This document shows, one piece after another, positions 42,901-51,521 of a stretch of DNA of 64,000 bases. The notes beneath the pieces were generated by a model. That model did not search any database. It was given only the letters and a program-made list of their open reading frames with translations, and had not been told where the DNA came from. Source of the stretch: UM-FILTER-40-17 sp032251335 (lineage in GTDB: Bacteria; Bacteroidota; Bacteroidia; Flavobacteriales; Flavobacteriaceae). The stretch's first letter is position 1, and each line of letters opens with the position of its first letter. A program made the translations under genes and the position numbers. Location of the stretch: the NCBI GenBank assembly GCA_032251335.1, contig JAVVDW010000001.1, forward strand, positions 62,001 through 126,000, read 5' to 3'.

Positions 42901-44100
42901 ATGGGAAATACCAAATCACCTTTTTCTAAGCAACAGTTACTGCCGCAAGAAGAAATGCTTGAAATTTCTTTACAAAAAGGCGAGTTTTTTATTGGTATCC
43001 CAAAAGAAACCCATTATCAGGAAAAGCGGGTTTGCCTCACGCCGGACGCCGTAGCGGCACTTACCATGCATGGCCATCGCATTTTAATAGAATCTGAAGC
43101 CGGATTGGCTGCCAATTTTTCTGACAAAGATTATTCGGAAGCCGGAGCAGAAATCACCTCCGATACCAAAAAAGTGTTCGGTTGCCCGATGATTTTAAAA
43201 GTAGAGCCTCCTTCTTTGGACGAGTTGGAATTGATGAATCCACAATGCATTCTCATCTCGGCTTTGCAGTTAAAAACCCAAAGTAAAAAGTATTTTGAAA
43301 CCCTCGCTGCCAAAAGGGCAACAGCCTTGGCTTTCGAATTTATTCGCGACGAAACCGGCGCGCTGCCTGCCGTACGTACACTTAGCGAAATAGCCGGAAC
43401 TGCCTCTGTACTCATAGCTGCCGAATTGCTCAACAACCTCAAAGGCGGAAACGGACTCATGTTTGGTAACATAAGCGGAGTGCCTCCTGTAAAAGTAGTC
43501 ATTTTGGGTGCCGGAACCGTGTCCGAATTTGCCACGCGCGCGGCATTGGGTTTGGGTGCCCAAGTGCAAGTGTTTGACAATTCCATTACCAAATTGCGAT
43601 GTTTACAAAACAATTTGGGCAGACAACTCAACACCTCAACCGTGCAGCCGCAAACGCTTATGCAAGCACTTTCGGAATGCGATGTGGCTATTGGTGCTGT
43701 GCGCGGTAAAAACCGTTCTCCCGTTTTGGTAACCGAAGAAATGGTACAACACATGCCCAAAGGATCTGTAATTGTGGATGTCAGTATAGATATGGGCGGA
43801 TGTTTCGAAACATCTGAACTAACAACTCACGACCATCCTACCTTCGAAAAATTCGGTGTAACGCACTATTGCGTACCTAACATTCCCTCTCGCTATGCGC
43901 GTACAGCTTCTGTTTCTATCAGCAATATTTTCACGCCCTATCTGTTGCAAATAGCCGAAGAAGGTGGTTTGGAACCTTCGTTGCGATTTAACAGAGGTCT
44001 GAAAAGCGGTTTGTACTTTTATCACGGCATATTGACCAACAAAGGGGTTGCCGATTGGTTTAATTTGCCATACAGCGATGCAAATCTGCTTATTTTTTAA
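42901..44100 (+). CDS. ald: Alanine dehydrogenase
   Basis: A 399-residue NAD-dependent enzyme that interconverts L-alanine and pyruvate plus ammonia. The alanine dehydrogenase/PNT N-domain has 'FIGIPKETHYQEKRVCLTP', and the Rossmann domain has 'VVILGAGTVSEFATRAALGLGAQVQVFD'. 'VSIDMGGCFETS' and 'HYCVPNIPSRYARTASVSISN' are family blocks. I start it at ATG 42901 ('MGNTKSPFSKQQLLPQEE'); ATG 42889 is an alternative. The frame open to TTG 42841 adds residues without family match. Confidence 0.9.
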   Translation: MGNTKSPFSKQQLLPQEEMLEISLQKGEFFIGIPKETHYQEKRVCLTPDAVAALTMHGHRILIESEAGLAANFSDKDYSEAGAEITSDTKKVFGCPMILKVEPPSLDELELMNPQCILISALQLKTQSKKYFETLAAKRATALAFEFIRDETGALPAVRTLSEIAGTASVLIAAELLNNLKGGNGLMFGNISGVPPVKVVILGAGTVSEFATRAALGLGAQVQVFDNSITKLRCLQNNLGRQLNTSTVQPQTLMQALSECDVAIGAVRGKNRSPVLVTEEMVQHMPKGSVIVDVSIDMGGCFETSELTTHDHPTFEKFGVTHYCVPNIPSRYARTASVSISNIFTPYLLQIAEEGGLEPSLRFNRGLKSGLYFYHGILTNKGVADWFNLPYSDANLLIF

Positions 44101-44124
44101 GACCTTTGCCGCAAATTCTATCGC

Positions 44125-44490
44125 ATGAAGTTTATATATCGGCTCGGTTTTTTTTTAGGGGGTTTTTCTATCGGTTTAATTATCCTTGTTTTTGTACTCA
44201 ACCAAAAAAACGCTTCTTGTAACTATTTTCCAAACGACCGGGTTTTGCATGATATCCAAAAAAAAAGCATCGTGTTTGAACCGGAAACGCTTGAGGCTAT
44301 TCGCTTAAAACAAGTGGATTCTTTGGCCATCATTCAGACTATCCAACACGGTGATATCGATTTTGGTGAGAGCCAAACCAAAGAAAAAGGGTGTAATAGA
44401 TATCTAATTAACCATCCGGACGAGTTGATGCAAATATCAGTAAGAAACTGTCAGACAAAAGCTTATATTTCTATTGTGCCCAAAAAATAG
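44125..44490 (+). CDS. DUF4258-domain membrane-anchored protein
   Basis: A 121-residue protein with one N-terminal transmembrane segment (about residues 5-25, 'LGFFLGGFSIGLIILVFVL') and a small C-terminal domain that fits DUF4258 ('HDIQKKSIVFEPETLEAI', 'IQHGDIDFGESQ', 'YISIVPKK'). Function is unknown; distant DUF4258 relatives resemble toxin-like or RNase-like folds, but nothing here supports that. It follows ald by 24 nt on the same strand, and both end at the terminator 44500-44520. Confidence 0.75.
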   Translation: MKFIYRLGFFLGGFSIGLIILVFVLNQKNASCNYFPNDRVLHDIQKKSIVFEPETLEAIRLKQVDSLAIIQTIQHGDIDFGESQTKEKGCNRYLINHPDELMQISVRNCQTKAYISIVPKK

Positions 44491-44499
44491 CACAAAAAA

Positions 44500-44520
44500 A
44501 CCCTCCACATAAGGGAGGGT
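44500..44520. terminator. Bidirectional terminator between DUF4258 and HU genes
   Basis: ACCCTCC (44500-44506) and GGAGGGT (44514-44520) pair perfectly. An A-run precedes and ATTTT follows, so the stem can serve both converging genes. Confidence 0.88.
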
Positions 44521-44549
44521 ATTTTGGATAGTTTGGTTGATTAAATTCT

Positions 44550-44822
44550 TTAGTTTACAGCATCAGATAATTCTGCACCTGCTTTGAATTTTACAACGTT
44601 TTTAGCAGCAATTTTGATTGTTGCACCAGTTTGAGGATTTCTTCCTTCTCTTGCGCTTCTTTTAGAAACAGACCAAGAACCAAAACCTACCAAAGATACG
44701 CGTCCACCTTTTTTGAGTGTTTTAGAAACATTTCCCAATACGGATTCTAATGCCTTTTTAGCTGCAGCTTTTGAGATGCCGGCATCTGCTGCGATAGCAT
44801 CAATTAATTCTGTTTTGTTCAT
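44550..44822 (-). CDS. HU-family DNA-binding protein
   Basis: A 90-residue nucleoid protein ('MNKTELIDAIAADAGISKAAAKKALE', first 20 residues typical) with the beta-arm sequence 'GRNPQTGATIKIAAKNVVKFKAG', in which Pro in 'GRNPQTG' is the intercalating residue. It binds and bends DNA as a dimer and is normally abundant. A complete Bacteroidota promoter lies upstream. Convergent with the DUF4258 gene. Confidence 0.96.
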   Translation of the reverse strand: MNKTELIDAIAADAGISKAAAKKALESVLGNVSKTLKKGGRVSLVGFGSWSVSKRSAREGRNPQTGATIKIAAKNVVKFKAGAELSDAVN

Positions 44823-44866
44823 AGTGATAAAAATTTAAATTTAATGGTTGTTTTTCAATGCTCTCA

Positions 44867-44896
44867 CAAATTTAGGTTGTTTTTACATTCAGACAA
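44867..44896 (-). promoter_or_regulatory. HU promoter (-33/-7)
   Basis: On the minus strand, TTG (44896-44894), 19 nt, TAAATTTG (44874-44867). This exactly fits the Bacteroidota housekeeping promoter and leaves a leader of roughly 40 nt. Confidence 0.8.
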
Positions 44897-44983
44897 GTAA
44901 AATCAAGGGAAACCGCTGTTTTTGTTAATAACTTTAAAAAATTGTTAAAAACATCGTCGTTAAAACGTTTGATATGACTTATT

Positions 44984-45937
44984 TTATGTAAAATAGGCGA
45001 CTGAGTCAAACTGAAAACCGTTCAAGAGCGCAGAAGTAGGCATTATTTTCTTTCCGGGTAGTTGTATTTGCAAGACCTCTAACTGTCCTTTTTGGGTGCC
45101 AATCCAGAGTTGTTTTTTGGTAGTTTTGATGGCACCGGGCTTCAAAGTCGAATTTTCTACATCCGGACGAGAAGCAAGTATGTTTACCTTTAACTCGCCT
45201 TGCGCACTTACCAGCAAACACCAAGCTTTGGGAAACGGGTTCAATCCTCTGATTTTGTTGTGTATGCTCACAGCATCCTGATGCCAATCAATACGCGTAT
45301 TTTCGGGCGTGAGTTTTGGAGCTTCGTTTATCAAAGGTGTTTCTTTTTGCTTTTTGGGTTCAATTTTTCCTGCGTACATAAATTCGAGTGTTTTCAAAAC
45401 CAACCTTGCACCCAGCGCACTCAACTTTGCATAAAGACTTCCGAAGGTGTCTGAAGTGTCTATAGAAACTGCTTCTTGAAACAAAACGGCGCCGGTGTCA
45501 ATTTTTTCATCAATCAAAAATGTGGTGACGCCCGTTTTGGTTTCACCATTGATGATTGCCCAATTGATGGGGGCGGCACCACGGTAATCGGGCAGGAGCG
45601 AAGCATGCAAATTGAAGGTTCCCAACTTGGGCATTTGCCAAACCTCCTTGGGCAACATTCTAAAGGCGACTACGACAAACACATCTGCTTGCAAAATGGA
45701 TAGAGAAGATAAAAAGGCTTCGGACTTTAAATATTCGGGTTGCAAGACGGGAATATTTTGTGAAATCGCATATTGCTTTACGGCACTTTCGGTGGGTTTT
45801 CTGCCCCGGCCAGAGGGTTTGTCGGGTGCTGTGACGACAGCTACAACGGTAAACTCAGAAGCTACTATATGTTGCAGACTTTGGACGGCAAAATCGGGCG
45901 TGCCCATAAACACAATTTTCAATTTAGTTGTTTTCAT
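44984..45937 (-). CDS. fmt: Methionyl-tRNA formyltransferase
   Basis: A 317-residue enzyme that formylates initiator Met-tRNA. 'IVFMGTPDFAVQSL' is the N-terminal signature, 'FNLHASLLPDYRGAAPINWAI' (shown as the known Asn-His-containing block) and 'TTFLIDEKIDTG' hold the catalytic Asn, His and Asp. The C-terminal OB domain follows ('LKPGAIKTTKKQLWIGT'). The start ATG 45937 is the family start and the exact end of leader copy 6. Eight in-frame codons upstream belong to the leader. A translation-initiation enzyme under a start-codon switch would be notable. Confidence 0.95.
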   Translation of the reverse strand: MKTTKLKIVFMGTPDFAVQSLQHIVASEFTVVAVVTAPDKPSGRGRKPTESAVKQYAISQNIPVLQPEYLKSEAFLSSLSILQADVFVVVAFRMLPKEVWQMPKLGTFNLHASLLPDYRGAAPINWAIINGETKTGVTTFLIDEKIDTGAVLFQEAVSIDTSDTFGSLYAKLSALGARLVLKTLEFMYAGKIEPKKQKETPLINEAPKLTPENTRIDWHQDAVSIHNKIRGLNPFPKAWCLLVSAQGELKVNILASRPDVENSTLKPGAIKTTKKQLWIGTQKGQLEVLQIQLPGKKIMPTSALLNGFQFDSVAYFT

Positions 45938-46165
45938 CTGTTTATTTTTATTGTTTTTCATCGGTCAGATGGAACACCCTAAATAATCATGCCCCTGTGT
46001 GCAATTTTTTTTACATGGGCGTTTCATCTGTTTATTCTTATTGTTTTTCATCTGTTTTTATTTATTCTTTTTATCGGTCATGCTTCGACTGCGCTCAGCA
46101 CAGGCACGGAACGCCCTAGGATAATCATACTCCTGTGTGTCAATAATTTTACAGGGGCGGTTCAT
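45933..46165 (-). repeat. Start-codon leader element, copy 6, tandem, ending on the fmt ATG
   Basis: Minus strand. The proximal unit has CAGATGAAACGCCC (46030-46017, mini-ORF ATG 46027), GGGTGTTCCATCTG (45979-45966) and the fmt start CAGATGAAA. Both pairings are perfect. One extra T in a T-run (46003-46010) shifts the mini-ORF frame after codon 6. A second, damaged unit follows at 46077-46165: its anti-start arm is interrupted by TGCTTCGACTGCGCTCAGCA (46081-46100), a short repeat of a type common in bacterial intergenic DNA. Its far end supplies the last codons and stop of recQ. Confidence 0.8.
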
Positions 46166-48071
46166 TTCTATTTCGCAATTGGTATTGGTTTCGGATGTTA
46201 ACGGTAATTTTTCTTTCAAAAAGCAATCTCTTGAGTGTACTTATCAAGATGGTTTCATCGATGTGAAGCATCGCTTGCAGTTGGCGAGAGTTCAAAGGTG
46301 CTTCTAGCAATGCTTCTGTAATTTTTTCGGCTAGTGTATGGTTTTTACTTGTGCGATTTTCTGTGGGTTTATGAATACAATGAGAGCAGGAGCCGCAATC
46401 TTTTGTAAGCGCTTCACCAAAATAGGCGGAAAGCAGTTTGCTTTTGCAAGTATTTTTGTCAATTACATAGTCCCACAGCTTATCCGCCTTGTCTTTTTTG
46501 GTTTGAAGTTGTTGGCGGATGTGTTTTGAGATGCGGTTGATGGTGTAGTCGTCATGACGGGGTTCCAGATAGCACACAGACATATCTGCTTGCGTATGTT
46601 CATAATGAATCACAGACAGTTTGTGGAGTTTGGTCAATTCTTGTTGGATTAAAAGTTCATCGAAACCCGATTTTTTTGCCAATTTTGGAATATTGACAGG
46701 TGTATCAAAATCCCAAATTCCGGGATAGTTTCTCAAAACCAATTTGATGATTTCACCGCTTTTTGGATGTGCCTCCGAAAATTCAATAAGTGATTGGCTG
46801 TCGTAAAGGAACTTCACAGTTGTTCTGTTTTCCGCATGCAGTGACAGCGAAATAATGCCTTGGTTATCGAGCAGTTTGAGCGTATTGAGTGCCAAGGTAG
46901 GATGGATGTCAAACTTTTTGCAAAAAGTGTTGAAACTAACTTTATATTCAGTTTCAGGAAACTCTTCGTAGCCAATTCTCAAAAAATTGCTCAATTTTCG
47001 ATATACAGTTTTTACAGCATCCAAATCGGGCAAATGTTTAATGTATTGTTCTTGCAGTTGCTTGAGGTCGTTTGGGTGATAGGCCAGAACCGCATAAGCT
47101 TGCTCACCGTCTCTGCCTGCTCTTCCGGCTTCTTGATAGTAATTTTCTAAACTATCGGGCAAATTCATGTGAAAGACAAGTCTTACATCGGGCTTGTCTA
47201 TTCCCATGCCGAAGGCGTTGGTGGCCACCATGATTCTGACATGGTTTTTCATCCATTCGTTCAGTTTTTTCACTTTTTCCGGATGTGTGAGTCCCCCGTG
47301 AAAAAAATCTGCGGTAAATCCGGATTTTGTCAGGTTATCAGCCACCAAAACAGTTTCTCTTCGACTGGAGACATACACGATGGCGGAGCCGTTTGTTTCT
47401 TTTAAATAATGTTTTAGAATATACAATTTGTCCTCAGCTAGGATGGTTCTGTAACTGAGGTTTTCTCTGTAAAACGATTTCTTGAAAATGCTTGGTGTAG
47501 TCAATTCTAAATTGATAACTATGTCTTGCAGCACAGTAGGTGTTGCAGTGGCTGTGAGTGCGACCAACGGCACGTCGGGATGCCATTTTTTGAGCTGGCT
47601 AATGTCCCTATAGGCAGGCCTGAAATCGTGTCCCCATTGAGAGATGCAGTGTGCTTCATCAACAGCTATCAGGTTGCACTTAACTTGTTTGAGTGTTTCT
47701 ATGACAATTTCATTTTTCAATCGTTCGGGCGACAGGTATATAAATTTAAAATTACCGTACAGTGCATTGTCCAAAGCGATTCTCAGTTCATCAAAAGAAA
47801 GATTTCCGGCCAATGACATGGCGCGAATTTCTTTTTTTTGGAGCGCTTGTACCTGGTCTGTCATCAGGGCGATGAGCGGAGAAATAACGATGCAAATACC
47901 GGGTTGCATGAGCGCAGGCACTTGATAGCAAACAGATTTTCCCCCGCCGGTAGGCATCAAAACCACAGTGTCTTTTTGAGTAAGTATGGCTTCTATGACT
48001 TCAAGTTGCTGAGGTCTGAATTGGTCAAAGCCCCAATATTTCTGTAAAATAAATGTTGCATCCATGCGCAT
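46149..48071 (-). CDS. recQ: RecQ-family ATP-dependent DNA helicase
   Basis: A 640-residue superfamily 2 3'-5' helicase for recombination and fork repair. Walker A 'MPTGGGKSVCYQVPAL' (K45), DEAH box 138-141 in 'VDEAHCISQWGHDFRP', 'TATATPTV', 'GRAGRDGE' and a zinc-binding Cys cluster in the RQC region ('DCGSCSHC') are present. A winged-helix segment follows. I see no clear HRDC domain; the end ('QLRNRNEPPL') is short of one. The last four codons and the TAA lie inside the damaged leader-element unit, so the present C-terminus may be secondary. ATG 48071 or 48065 could be the start. Confidence 0.93.
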   Translation of the reverse strand: MRMDATFILQKYWGFDQFRPQQLEVIEAILTQKDTVVLMPTGGGKSVCYQVPALMQPGICIVISPLIALMTDQVQALQKKEIRAMSLAGNLSFDELRIALDNALYGNFKFIYLSPERLKNEIVIETLKQVKCNLIAVDEAHCISQWGHDFRPAYRDISQLKKWHPDVPLVALTATATPTVLQDIVINLELTTPSIFKKSFYRENLSYRTILAEDKLYILKHYLKETNGSAIVYVSSRRETVLVADNLTKSGFTADFFHGGLTHPEKVKKLNEWMKNHVRIMVATNAFGMGIDKPDVRLVFHMNLPDSLENYYQEAGRAGRDGEQAYAVLAYHPNDLKQLQEQYIKHLPDLDAVKTVYRKLSNFLRIGYEEFPETEYKVSFNTFCKKFDIHPTLALNTLKLLDNQGIISLSLHAENRTTVKFLYDSQSLIEFSEAHPKSGEIIKLVLRNYPGIWDFDTPVNIPKLAKKSGFDELLIQQELTKLHKLSVIHYEHTQADMSVCYLEPRHDDYTINRISKHIRQQLQTKKDKADKLWDYVIDKNTCKSKLLSAYFGEALTKDCGSCSHCIHKPTENRTSKNHTLAEKITEALLEAPLNSRQLQAMLHIDETILISTLKRLLFERKITVNIRNQYQLRNRNEPPL

Positions 48072-48112
48072 ACCAAAGTTATAAATATATCAGCGTTGAC
48101 CAAAATTGCTAT

Positions 48113-48673
48113 TTAAAATGGAGACAATTGAAATATTGCTTCCAATTTTCGTTTTATAAAATCAATCCTTTCTTCCACAATCCCAATAGGCACTTCAATG
48201 GGGTCATAACCGATTGAATTGTAGTAACTTTGGAGGTGCCACTGAATTTCGAGAGCCTGAGAGAAGTTTTCGTATCGCTCGCTGTCTGTGGTGTAGATTT
48301 CTTCCCAAAGCGGAAGTATAAAAACGCAATCGTAGCGGAGATCAAGTCCGGCTTGATGAAAAAAATCGGGATGGGGCGTTTTGGCAAAATTCAAATAGGC
48401 TTTTACATCCGGAATGCCCCGGTCAAAGAAAACAAAGGAGTTTTCAACAGCCAAAGATGCCTCGTATTGTTTGATACGGGCGTCCAATAATTTTTGACTA
48501 AAATGCAGTGGATCTTCAACAAAAAGATGTGACACGCCATGCTGCCTAGCTTCTAATGTGACTTGGCGTGAAATTTCTTCAAAGCATGGCACTTTATAAA
48601 GGCTCAAAGATTTGAGCAATGACGACTTTCCAGTGCTTGGACCTCCGGTGATGACAATTTTTAGACTTTGCAA
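48113..48673 (-). CDS. NadR/AAA-type P-loop ATPase
   Basis: A 186-residue predicted ATPase of the AAA_28 group (NadR/Ttd14-like). Walker A is 'ITGGPSTGKSSLL' (K16), 'FFDRGIPDVKAYL' resembles the substrate or lid region of nucleoside kinases, and 'LLPLWEEIYTTDSERYENF' (actually ILPLWEEIYT) is the family's conserved region. It may phosphorylate a small molecule; no function is established. It lies 42 nt upstream of recQ on the same strand, perhaps co-transcribed. Confidence 0.82.
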   Translation of the reverse strand: MQSLKIVITGGPSTGKSSLLKSLSLYKVPCFEEISRQVTLEARQHGVSHLFVEDPLHFSQKLLDARIKQYEASLAVENSFVFFDRGIPDVKAYLNFAKTPHPDFFHQAGLDLRYDCVFILPLWEEIYTTDSERYENFSQALEIQWHLQSYYNSIGYDPIEVPIGIVEERIDFIKRKLEAIFQLSPF

Positions 48674-48874
48674 ATTCGTTGAAAATTGTTTTTTTATTGT
48701 AGCAATAGTACAAAATTGGGCGTTGTGATGTGTCTAAAAGCTGTTCATTTTATACACATTTTATAAGAAGCGTTGTTGAAAGATTAAAATTTTGCCGGCA
48801 AAGTTTAAAATAAATATTTTGTGTAAATTTGCTGAACCTTGACAGACAGAAGATTTCTTAATACGTACAGAAAA

Positions 48875-49165
48875 ATGCAGGAAAGCGAATCGGCGGATGC
48901 CTTTTACAAAAGATTAGAAACAGAATTGGAAAAAAGCACAGAATGGCCGTCTCAATACCTGTATAAATTCATTGTAAAATCGAATAGAGAGTTGATTAGC
49001 TCAATTGAAAACATGTTTGACAACATGGGTGCCGTCATCAAAACACGTACTTCGGGCAAAGGAAATTACACCAGCGTTTCTGTACATTTGGTGATGTCAT
49101 CGCCCGAAGCAGTTATTGAAAAATACAAACAAGTGGCTGCGTTGGGAGACGTTATACTTTTATAA
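48875..49165 (+). CDS. DUF493 family protein (YbeD-like)
   Basis: A 96-residue small alpha/beta protein ('QESESADAFYKRLETELE', 'YKFIVKSNRELISSIENMF', 'KGNYTSVSVHLVMSSPE'). It resembles the ACT-like fold of E. coli YbeD, whose role is unclear. The start at ATG 48875 is the family start; the frame is open to TTG 48839. A TAAATTTG box at 48824-48831 may be the -7 element. It begins a DUF493-DUF4290-murA cluster with very short gaps. Confidence 0.87.
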   Translation: MQESESADAFYKRLETELEKSTEWPSQYLYKFIVKSNRELISSIENMFDNMGAVIKTRTSGKGNYTSVSVHLVMSSPEAVIEKYKQVAALGDVILL

Positions 49166-49187
49166 ACAAACCAATAAAATTTCAGAT

Positions 49188-49838
49188 TTGGAACAAGATT
49201 TAGAATACAACACAGAGCGCGAAACGCTGATTATTCCGGAATATGGTCGCCATATTCAAAAAATGGTTGACTATGCCATAAGTATAGAAGACCCCGTGGA
49301 GCGCAACAAAGTAGCCAAGTCTATCATAGGCGTGATGGGTAATTTAAACCCACACCTCAGAGATGTGACTGATTTTCAGCACAAATTGTGGGACCAGCTT
49401 TTTATTATGTCGCGTTTTCAGCTGGATGTAGATTGTCCGTTTCCCAAGTTAAATCCGGAAGTTTTATCAGAAAAACCGGAGGCTTTGTCGTATCCGAAAC
49501 AGTTGACTAAATTCAGGTTTTACGGCAATATCATCAGAGAAATGATACAAGTTGCACTCAGTTGGGAAAAAGGCCCCAAACGCGATGCACTTGAAGTAAA
49601 CATTGCAACTCAGATGAAAAAATCTTTTTTGGTTTGGAACAAAGACAGTGTCGAGGATGATGTGATTTTTAACCATCTCTTTGAAATGTCGGATGGTGAG
49701 ATTGATCTTAAATTAAAAAAAGAAACCTTGACAGAAGCTGAAGAGCTCAAGAGACAAAATAAGAAGTTTCCGTTAGACGCCACTAAAATTGTTAAAAAGC
49801 GTCATGTTGCTAAAAACAAAAAGAGATTTTCTAAGTAA
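49188..49838 (+). CDS. DUF4290 domain protein
   Basis: A 216-residue protein of a family restricted, as far as I know, to Bacteroidota. The core is 'LEYNTERETLIIPEYGRHIQKM', cut here to its hallmarks YNTER and IPEYGR, with a lysine-rich C-terminus ('KKRHVAKNKKRFSK'). I start at TTG 49188, right before the conserved region and 22 nt after DUF493; the frame is open upstream but there overlaps DUF493. Its constant position ahead of murA suggests a role in envelope growth, which is inference. Confidence 0.83.
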   Translation: MEQDLEYNTERETLIIPEYGRHIQKMVDYAISIEDPVERNKVAKSIIGVMGNLNPHLRDVTDFQHKLWDQLFIMSRFQLDVDCPFPKLNPEVLSEKPEALSYPKQLTKFRFYGNIIREMIQVALSWEKGPKRDALEVNIATQMKKSFLVWNKDSVEDDVIFNHLFEMSDGEIDLKLKKETLTEAEELKRQNKKFPLDATKIVKKRHVAKNKKRFSK

Positions 49839-49840
49839 TT

Positions 49841-51145
49841 ATGGGTACATTTATTATTGAAGGCGGACATAAACTATCCGGTAGCATCACGCCACAAGGT
49901 GCCAAAAACGAAGCGCTTCAGGTGTTGTGTGCTGTTTTGTTGTCCTCAGAGCCTGTTACCATTAGTAACCTGCCCGATATCATAGATGTAAATCGTTTGA
50001 TAGATTTGCTCAGAGACATGGGCGTAAAAGTGCACAAAAACAGCCACGGAAATTATACTTTTCAAGCAGACGCCATCAATATTTCTTATCTGCAAACCGA
50101 AGCTTTTAAAAAAGCCGGGAGTTCGCTTCGCGGATCCATCATGATCGTAGGACCATTGTTGGCCAGATTCGGTAAAGGGTTTATACCCAAACCGGGTGGC
50201 GACAAAATAGGCAGACGCCGTTTGGATACCCATTTTGAGGGATTTATTAAGCTTGGAGCAACTTTTAGATACAATAAGGAAGAGCATTTTTACGGTGTAG
50301 AAGCAGACCAACTCATTGGCGCAGATATGTTGCTGGACGAAGCGTCCGTGACCGGTACGGCTAACATTATCATGGCGGCTGTGTTGGCCAAGGGAAAAAC
50401 AACCATCTACAATGCAGCTTGCGAACCTTATATTCAGCAATTGTGTCGTATGCTCAACAACATGGGAGCCAAAATATCGGGCGTAGGCAGCAATTTACTA
50501 ACCATAGAAGACGTAAAATCTTTAGGAGGATGTACCCACAGACTGTTGCCGGATATGATAGAAATTGGCAGTTGGATAGGTTTGGCAGCCATGACGCGAA
50601 GCGAAATTACCATCAAAGATGTGTGTTGGGACATGCTGGGACTCATACCCGGTACTTTTAAAAAATTAGGTATCAAATTGGAACGCATCGGCGACGATAT
50701 CTACATTCCTGAGCAAAAGCATTACAAAATACAAAATTATATAGACGGTTCTATACTTACCATTTCAGATGCACCGTGGCCCGGTTTTACACCAGACTTA
50801 CTCAGTATCATTTTGGTAGTTGCTACCCAAGCCAAAGGCAGCTTGCTGATTCACCAAAAGATGTTTGAAAGCAGGCTTTTCTTTGTGGATAAGCTGATAG
50901 ACATGGGTGCAAAAATCATCCTTTGCGATCCGCACAGGGCAACAGTCATAGGACATAATTTTGAGTCGCAACTCAAAGCAACCACCATGAGCTCACCAGA
51001 CATCAGGGCAGGAGTATCGCTGCTCATAGCGGCTTTGTCCGCCAAGGGGACAAGTACGATTCACAACATAGAACAGATAGATCGCGGTTATGAAAATATA
51101 GATGGCCGTCTCAAGGCCTTGGGCGCCTTTATCAAAAGGGAATAA
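49841..51145 (+). CDS. murA: UDP-N-acetylglucosamine 1-carboxyvinyltransferase with Asp at the fosfomycin site
   Basis: A 434-residue enzyme for the first committed step of peptidoglycan synthesis, transferring enolpyruvate from PEP to UDP-GlcNAc. 'QGAKNEALQVL' at the N-terminus holds the Lys-Asn pair, and 'SLRGSIMIVGPLLARFG' the loop Arg. The active-site loop reads 'PKPGGDKIGRRRLDTH': Asp121 stands where most MurA have the Cys (Cys115 in E. coli) that fosfomycin alkylates. Cys-to-Asp MurA, as in Mycobacterium and Chlamydia, is active and fosfomycin-resistant. It follows DUF4290 by 2 nt and ends at a strong terminator. Confidence 0.95.
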   Translation: MGTFIIEGGHKLSGSITPQGAKNEALQVLCAVLLSSEPVTISNLPDIIDVNRLIDLLRDMGVKVHKNSHGNYTFQADAINISYLQTEAFKKAGSSLRGSIMIVGPLLARFGKGFIPKPGGDKIGRRRLDTHFEGFIKLGATFRYNKEEHFYGVEADQLIGADMLLDEASVTGTANIIMAAVLAKGKTTIYNAACEPYIQQLCRMLNNMGAKISGVGSNLLTIEDVKSLGGCTHRLLPDMIEIGSWIGLAAMTRSEITIKDVCWDMLGLIPGTFKKLGIKLERIGDDIYIPEQKHYKIQNYIDGSILTISDAPWPGFTPDLLSIILVVATQAKGSLLIHQKMFESRLFFVDKLIDMGAKIILCDPHRATVIGHNFESQLKATTMSSPDIRAGVSLLIAALSAKGTSTIHNIEQIDRGYENIDGRLKALGAFIKRE

Positions 51146-51180
51146 AAAAAAGCCTTTCCAAATCAGGAAAGGCTTTTTTT
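51144..51180. terminator. Bidirectional terminator between murA and L31 genes
   Basis: GCCTTTCC (51152-51159) and GGAAAGGC (51166-51173) form a perfect 8-bp stem, preceded by eight A and followed by seven T. It can end both converging genes. Confidence 0.93.
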
Positions 51181-51197
51181 ATAGGTTTAAAATTCAA

Positions 51198-51449
51198 TTA
51201 TTTTTTGAATTTTGAATATTTGTTTTTGAACTTGTCGATACGTCCTGCTGTGTCAACCAGTTTAGATTTACCAGTGTAGTAGGGGTGAGACGTGCGAGAT
51301 ATTTCCAATTTTACAAGTGGGTAAGAAACGCCATCAACTTCAACTTCTTCACGTGTATTGACGGTAGATTTGGTGATAAAAATATCTTCATTTGACATGT
51401 CTTTAAAAGCGACAAGTCTATAATTTTCAGGATGTATGCCTTTTTTCAT
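51198..51449 (-). CDS. rpmE2: 50S ribosomal protein L31, type B (zinc-free)
   Basis: An 83-residue large-subunit protein ('MKKGIHPENYRLVAFKDMSN', 'SRTSHPYYTGKSKLVDTAGR'). The Cys residues that bind zinc in type A L31 are absent, so this is the zinc-independent form. Whether a type A copy exists elsewhere is unknown. A complete promoter lies upstream. Confidence 0.95.
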   Translation of the reverse strand: MKKGIHPENYRLVAFKDMSNEDIFITKSTVNTREEVEVDGVSYPLVKLEISRTSHPYYTGKSKLVDTAGRIDKFKNKYSKFKK

Positions 51450-51474
51450 GATTGAGTACTGTTTTTTCAGGGTG

Positions 51475-51504
51475 CAAATGTAAATAATTTTATTTTTTCT
51501 ACAA
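51475..51504 (-). promoter_or_regulatory. L31 promoter (-33/-7)
   Basis: On the minus strand, TTG (51504-51502), 19 nt, TACATTTG (51482-51475). This is an exact match to the Bacteroidota consensus and about 25 nt upstream of the L31 start. Confidence 0.8.
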
Positions 51505-51521
51505 GGTTATTATCAAAAAAA

